In this document: one piece after another, positions 60,832 through 64,000 of the stretch | Layout: every line of letters starts with the position of its first letter | Numbering within the stretch: position 1 is the first letter of the stretch | Source of the DNA: Natrinema sp. CBA1119 | Lineage (GTDB): Archaea; Halobacteriota; Halobacteria; Halobacteriales; Natrialbaceae | NCBI RefSeq assembly: GCF_002572525.1 | Contig: NZ_PDBS01000001.1 | Location: 868,001 to 932,000 of the forward strand | Reading direction: 5' to 3' | DNA: 64,000 bases | Translations under genes and position numbers: made by a program | Notes under the pieces: generated by a model | Told to the model about the DNA's origin: nothing | The model's input: only the letters and a program-made list of their open reading frames with translations | Databases searched by the model: none

Positions 60832-61719
60832 ATGGATCCGATACCGGTGCTCACGGCCGGCCACGTCAACTGGGACGTGACCCTTCGCGTCGACAGGCTT
60901 CCCCAACCCGACGGCGAGGCCTCGATCCGCTCGCAACGCCAGTCCGGCGGCGGCAGCGCCGCCAACGTCGCCGCCGCGCTCACAGGACTCGACGTCGACA
61001 CCGGGTTGATCGGGAGCGTCGGCGACGACGACAACGGCCTGCTCGCCCGCCGCGAACTCGAGGCCGCGGGCATCTCGCTCGCGGGCGTCCGGGTGGTCGA
61101 GGGGGCCGAAACGGCCGTCAAGTATCTCCTCGTCGACGATGCGGGCGAGGTCGCGATCCTCGGCAACGACGGCGTCAACGAAGCGGTCACACCGGACGAT
61201 CTCGAGCCGGATCGAATTCGGGCGGCCGAACACGTCCACCTCACGGGACAACGGCCCGACACCGCCGCCGCGATCGCTCGGATCGCCAGCGAGGCCGGCA
61301 GTTCGGTCAGTTTCGATCCCGGCCGCCGACTCGCCGACCGGGAGTACGGCGAGGCCCTGGCGCTGGCCGACGTCGTCTTCGTGACCGATCGGGAGGCCAC
61401 AGCGCTGCTCGAGACCGATTCGGTAGACGTCGCCGGCGACGGTCGAATCGTCGTCGTCACCTGCGGGGCCGACGGGGCGGAAGCGTACACGCCGAGCGGT
61501 TCCGTCGTTCACCCCGGGTTCGACGTCGACCCCGTCGACACCGCCGGTTCCGGCGACGCCTTCGCCGCGGGGTTTCTCGCAACGTGGCTCGAGGGTGTTG
61601 ACATTGACCGCGCGCTCGCGTACGGGAACGCCTGCGGGGCGCTGACCGCGAGTCGCGACGGTGCGCGGAGCGCGCCGACGGCCGAGGCGGTCGAAGACGT
61701 TCTGGCGCGACACTCCTGA
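60832..61719 (+). CDS. PfkB-family carbohydrate kinase
   Basis: A 295-residue ribokinase-fold kinase: GHVNWDVTLRVDRLP at the start, GGGSAANVAAAL (about 38-49) as signature 1 and DTAGSGDAFAAGF (about 239-251) as signature 2 with the catalytic Asp. The neighbours (deoC, isomerase, uridine phosphorylase) suggest a nucleoside or ribose-type substrate, such as the ribose-1-phosphate kinase role in archaeal nucleoside catabolism, but this is inference. ATG 60832 chosen. Confidence 0.85.
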   Translation: MDPIPVLTAGHVNWDVTLRVDRLPQPDGEASIRSQRQSGGGSAANVAAALTGLDVDTGLIGSVGDDDNGLLARRELEAAGISLAGVRVVEGAETAVKYLLVDDAGEVAILGNDGVNEAVTPDDLEPDRIRAAEHVHLTGQRPDTAAAIARIASEAGSSVSFDPGRRLADREYGEALALADVVFVTDREATALLETDSVDVAGDGRIVVVTCGADGAEAYTPSGSVVHPGFDVDPVDTAGSGDAFAAGFLATWLEGVDIDRALAYGNACGALTASRDGARSAPTAEAVEDVLARHS

Positions 61720-61858
61720 ACCCGTTCTCCGCCCGTCAGCCCGATCGCCGAAAATCACTGTAGTCGATGGGTTCTCACCGGGTGTTGTCTGACGGTAGTT
61801 ATATGGGCGGAGACGTTGCCTCCTCGAGTAGACAGTCACGATACCGTGACTGAGAGAC

Positions 61859-62161
61859 ATGACGGAAGGAAGGGTTAACGAGTCTAACGGATGCAGCCTC
61901 GACCGGCGCATCCAGTACGAGCGAGACGCCAACGAATCGCCGAGTATTGCCGCTGCGACAGCACTGGCCCAGTATTACGGTGACGACGTCACCGCGACCA
62001 GTACGCAGCTGTACGACTATATCGATCCGGACGCACTGGACAGTCTCTTCGCCGAGACGAACCGCGGTGGCGCGCGTGCGAGGGGAACCGTCGAGTTCGA
62101 GATCGACGACGCGGTGGTCACTGTCAGGCCCGAGCGCGTCGACGTTCGCCCGGCCGACTGA
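61859..62161 (+). CDS. HalOD1 output domain protein
   Basis: A 100-residue single-domain protein of the haloarchaeal HalOD1 type, usually the output module of response regulators; here it stands alone. Features: IQYERDANESPSIAAATALA and strands TVEFEIDDAVVTVRPERV. It may take part in a signalling network through protein contact or nucleic acid binding. Function is otherwise unknown. Confidence 0.82.
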   Translation: MTEGRVNESNGCSLDRRIQYERDANESPSIAAATALAQYYGDDVTATSTQLYDYIDPDALDSLFAETNRGGARARGTVEFEIDDAVVTVRPERVDVRPAD

Positions 62162-62291
62162 GCGACGAGCGATCGAGAGCTGGCGGACGGACGCGGGGAA
62201 ACTGGGTGGCGTCGAGGATCGCCGTGACGAGTCGACCGCTCCTCGGCCCTTCCTCGAACCTTTTTTCTCACCGCCGCCGGTATCCGACGGT

Positions 62292-63020
62292 ATGACGACG
62301 CAGCCACACTTGCTGGTCGACGAGGGAGACCTGACGGACATCGCACTTATCCCGGGCGATCCCGGGCGGGTCGATCGCATCGCCGACCACTGCGACGAGT
62401 CGGAGACGATCGCCCAGAACCGCGAGTACAAGGTCGTCAACGCCACCTACGGGGGGCGCGAGCTCACGATCTGCTCGACGGGGATCGGCTGTCCCTCCGC
62501 CGCGATCGCCATCGAAGAGCTGGCGAACGTCGGCGTCGAGACGTTCATCCGCGTCGGGACGACCGGCGCGCTCCAGTCGGGGATCGAGATCGGCGACATG
62601 ATCGTCGCGACCGGCGCGGCGAAAAACGAGGGGACGAGCAAGCGCTACGAGGCCGTCGAGTACCCCGCAGTGCCAGACTACGACGCGCTCTCGGCGCTGG
62701 TCAACTCGGCTGAAGCAAATGACGAAGACGTCCACGTCGGTCCCATCGCCTCCGACGACGCCTACTACGCCGAGACCGACGACGCCGTCGACGACTGGGA
62801 GGCCGCCGGCCTGCTCTCCGTCGAGATGGAAGCCGCTGCCGTCTTCTCGCTGGCCCGCCGCAAGGGACTCGCCGCCGGTGCGATCTGTACCGTCGACGGG
62901 AACCTCGTCGAGGGCACGCAGAAAGGAACCGACACCGAGGACGACGAACTGCCGGACAAGGCCAAGAACAACGTCGGGCGCGCGATCGATATCGCGCTCG
63001 AGGCCGCGACGAACCTTTGA
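62292..63020 (+). CDS. udp: Uridine phosphorylase-like nucleoside phosphorylase
   Basis: Releases ribose-1-phosphate from nucleosides by phosphorolysis. 242 residues: PGDPGRVDRIA (20-30) binds phosphate, RVGTTGALQSGIEIGDM is the conserved loop, and VEMEAAAVFSLA carries the ribose-contacting Glu/Met. The match to UP of the PNP/UDP superfamily is good; specificity (uridine or guanosine) is inferred. Ribose-1-phosphate would feed the kinase and isomerase nearby. Confidence 0.88.
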   Translation: MTTQPHLLVDEGDLTDIALIPGDPGRVDRIADHCDESETIAQNREYKVVNATYGGRELTICSTGIGCPSAAIAIEELANVGVETFIRVGTTGALQSGIEIGDMIVATGAAKNEGTSKRYEAVEYPAVPDYDALSALVNSAEANDEDVHVGPIASDDAYYAETDDAVDDWEAAGLLSVEMEAAAVFSLARRKGLAAGAICTVDGNLVEGTQKGTDTEDDELPDKAKNNVGRAIDIALEAATNL

Positions 63021-63040
63021 GTTCCGCTCCCTCTCCAGCC

Positions 63041-63868
63041 TTACTGCGCAGTGAGTTGCTCCGCGAGTGCCATCGTCCGATCGGTGAGCGTCTCGGTCGT
63101 CTCGGATGCCCCCTGCAGCGTCTCGTTGATCGTGGCGAAGAGCCGGTCGAACGCGAGCGTCCCGTCCTCGTCCCGCCAGTCGTCCGTCTCGCGGACGGTG
63201 AGTCCGCAGGTCGCACACGTCACGTCCGCGCTCGCTCGAACCCCATCCGCTCGAACCCCGTCGAAACAGCCCTGACACCGCTCGAGGCCCGCCGCGACCG
63301 TCTCCCCCAGTGCGACGACCTCGCGGAGCTTCGACTGCAGGTCCCTCGCCGTCTCGGCGAAGGCCTCGAGGGATGACCGAACCTCGGGGCCGACGGTCGG
63401 TTCGAGGGCGGCGAGGCGATCGAGGCGGGCATCGACGATCGCGAGCGCGAGCAGCACGTCGCGTCGCGTGCGGCAGTACTCCGAGACGGCGTCGTCGATG
63501 CCGGTGTCGGTCTCCTCATCCAGCGCGGACTCGAGGGTCGCGGGTAGCGACGTCGCCAGCGACGCGAAGGCGGCGACGTCCGAGATGGTCGCGCCCTGGA
63601 GGCCGGTTGTCTCACGGACGAGTTCGAACAGTTCGGCGCTCTCGACGCCGTCCGTCGAGGGGGCGGACTCGAGCGTCCCGAAGCAGTCCTCACAGACGGT
63701 AACGAGCGCGCTCTCGTGGACCTCGCCCTCGAGCGGCACGTCGCCGATGGGGTAAGGCCGGAGCGTCGTCGATTCGTCGTCGCCGCCGACCGCGTCGCAG
63801 TGGCGACACGTGTACGCGTCGCGCTCGAACACGGCATCCCGGTCGGCGTGCCAGTCGCGTGCAGTCAC
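63041..63868 (-). CDS. Zinc-binding HNH-like protein
   Basis: A 275-residue protein from GTG 63868. Four CxxC pairs: YTCRHCDA and TVCEDCFG in the N-terminal part, and ERCQGCFDG and VTCATCGLT in the second half, enough for two zinc sites. RDAVFERDAYTCRHC matches the start of HNH endonucleases, but the catalytic HH/HNH core is not seen (TTLRPYPIGD instead). The middle is helical. It may be an inactive HNH relative, with nucleic-acid binding only. Confidence 0.7.
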   Translation of the reverse strand: MTARDWHADRDAVFERDAYTCRHCDAVGGDDESTTLRPYPIGDVPLEGEVHESALVTVCEDCFGTLESAPSTDGVESAELFELVRETTGLQGATISDVAAFASLATSLPATLESALDEETDTGIDDAVSEYCRTRRDVLLALAIVDARLDRLAALEPTVGPEVRSSLEAFAETARDLQSKLREVVALGETVAAGLERCQGCFDGVRADGVRASADVTCATCGLTVRETDDWRDEDGTLAFDRLFATINETLQGASETTETLTDRTMALAEQLTAQ

Positions 63869-63982
63869 GGGCGAGCGAAGACAGCGCGGTGACAAAAGCG
63901 CTCCGACGGGAGACGCGACCGGCGGCCGGCTCGATGCGGTGGTAGCGCGAAACACTAACTCGCAGGCCCTCGTAACATCGGT

Positions 63983-64000
63983 ATGGCCGACGAACCGGAC
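63983..64000 (+). CDS. Start of a gene cut by the window end
   Basis: An ATG at 63983 opens a frame MADEPD that runs to the last base. The preceding AACACTAACTCGC, about 30 bases upstream, could be its TATA region. Only six codons are visible, so no function is possible. Confidence 0.4.

Overview
The window looks like chromosome from a haloarchaeon, probably of the Natrialbales type (Natrinema/Haloterrigena-like; inferred, no marker search possible). The DNA is GC-rich with very frequent CTCGAG, and the proteins are acidic and rich in Asp/Glu. Several families are archaeal or halophile-specific: a CetZ tubulin, HalOD1, DUF5789/DUF5791-type proteins, an HVO_0758-type zinc finger, NAC, TFS and a SAMP-like modifier. 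Many genes have a TATA-like box about 25-30 bases before the start codon, the arrangement of leaderless archaeal transcripts. I saw no rRNA, tRNA, CRISPR array, transposase or integrase.

Layout. 1-7.5 kb: housekeeping genes (MFS exporter, DUF5789, TFS, NAC + TrmI, SDR, PUA protein, a 58-codon membrane protein missed by length cut-offs, NYN nuclease-like protein, HtpX). 7.8-14.1 kb: an almost complete lysine (succinylase DAP) operon dapA-dapB-dapD-[AbrB-like]-lysA-dapF-dapE with ATGA/GTGA overlaps. 14.2-16.1 kb: an unknown membrane protein and a split EamA pair. 16.2-19.4 kb: purB divergent from a purN-purH(AICARFT) fusion. 19.4-21.3 kb: a patchy region of small genes bracketed by two duplicated gene tails (purH and dph6). 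21.3-31.6 kb: dph6-like ligase, DUF373, SppA, a frameshifted membrane gene, ATP-grasp, SnoaL, coiled-coil, degenerate GH2, CetZ. 31.8-42.1 kb: DUF5791, sulfite-oxidase-like enzyme, SDR, membrane-anchored DHH phosphoesterase, PfkB kinase, zinc finger, GpgS, Nudix, MGMT-like protein without its cysteine, Gfo6-like dehydrogenase. 42.3-45.8 kb: nadA-nadB-nadC. 46.5-50.6 kb: Lrp regulator, APC transporter-UspA fusion, GNAT. 50.7-55 kb: SAMP, two TrkA-C membrane proteins and a divergent K+ channel. 55.3-57.7 kb: HPP-UspA and an AT-rich two-gene island. 57.9-63.9 kb: nucleoside salvage (deoC, ribose-1,5-bisphosphate isomerase, PfkB kinase, uridine phosphorylase), plus DUF63, HalOD1 and HNH-like proteins.

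The strongest unexplained signal is a dispersed structured element present twice (about 40082-40298 and 55045-55203), both times between convergent genes. Two of its three shared hairpins carry compensatory base changes and the third keeps an 11-base loop, as expected of a structured RNA. All four long convergent gaps in the window hold strong hairpins. Other points: duplicated 3-prime ends of purH and dph6, a GH2 protein lacking both catalytic glutamates, a PDHR version of the MGMT active site, promoter-proximal tandem repeats of 7 and 17 bp, and a 32-codon linker ORF coupled at both ends in the K+ channel cluster.
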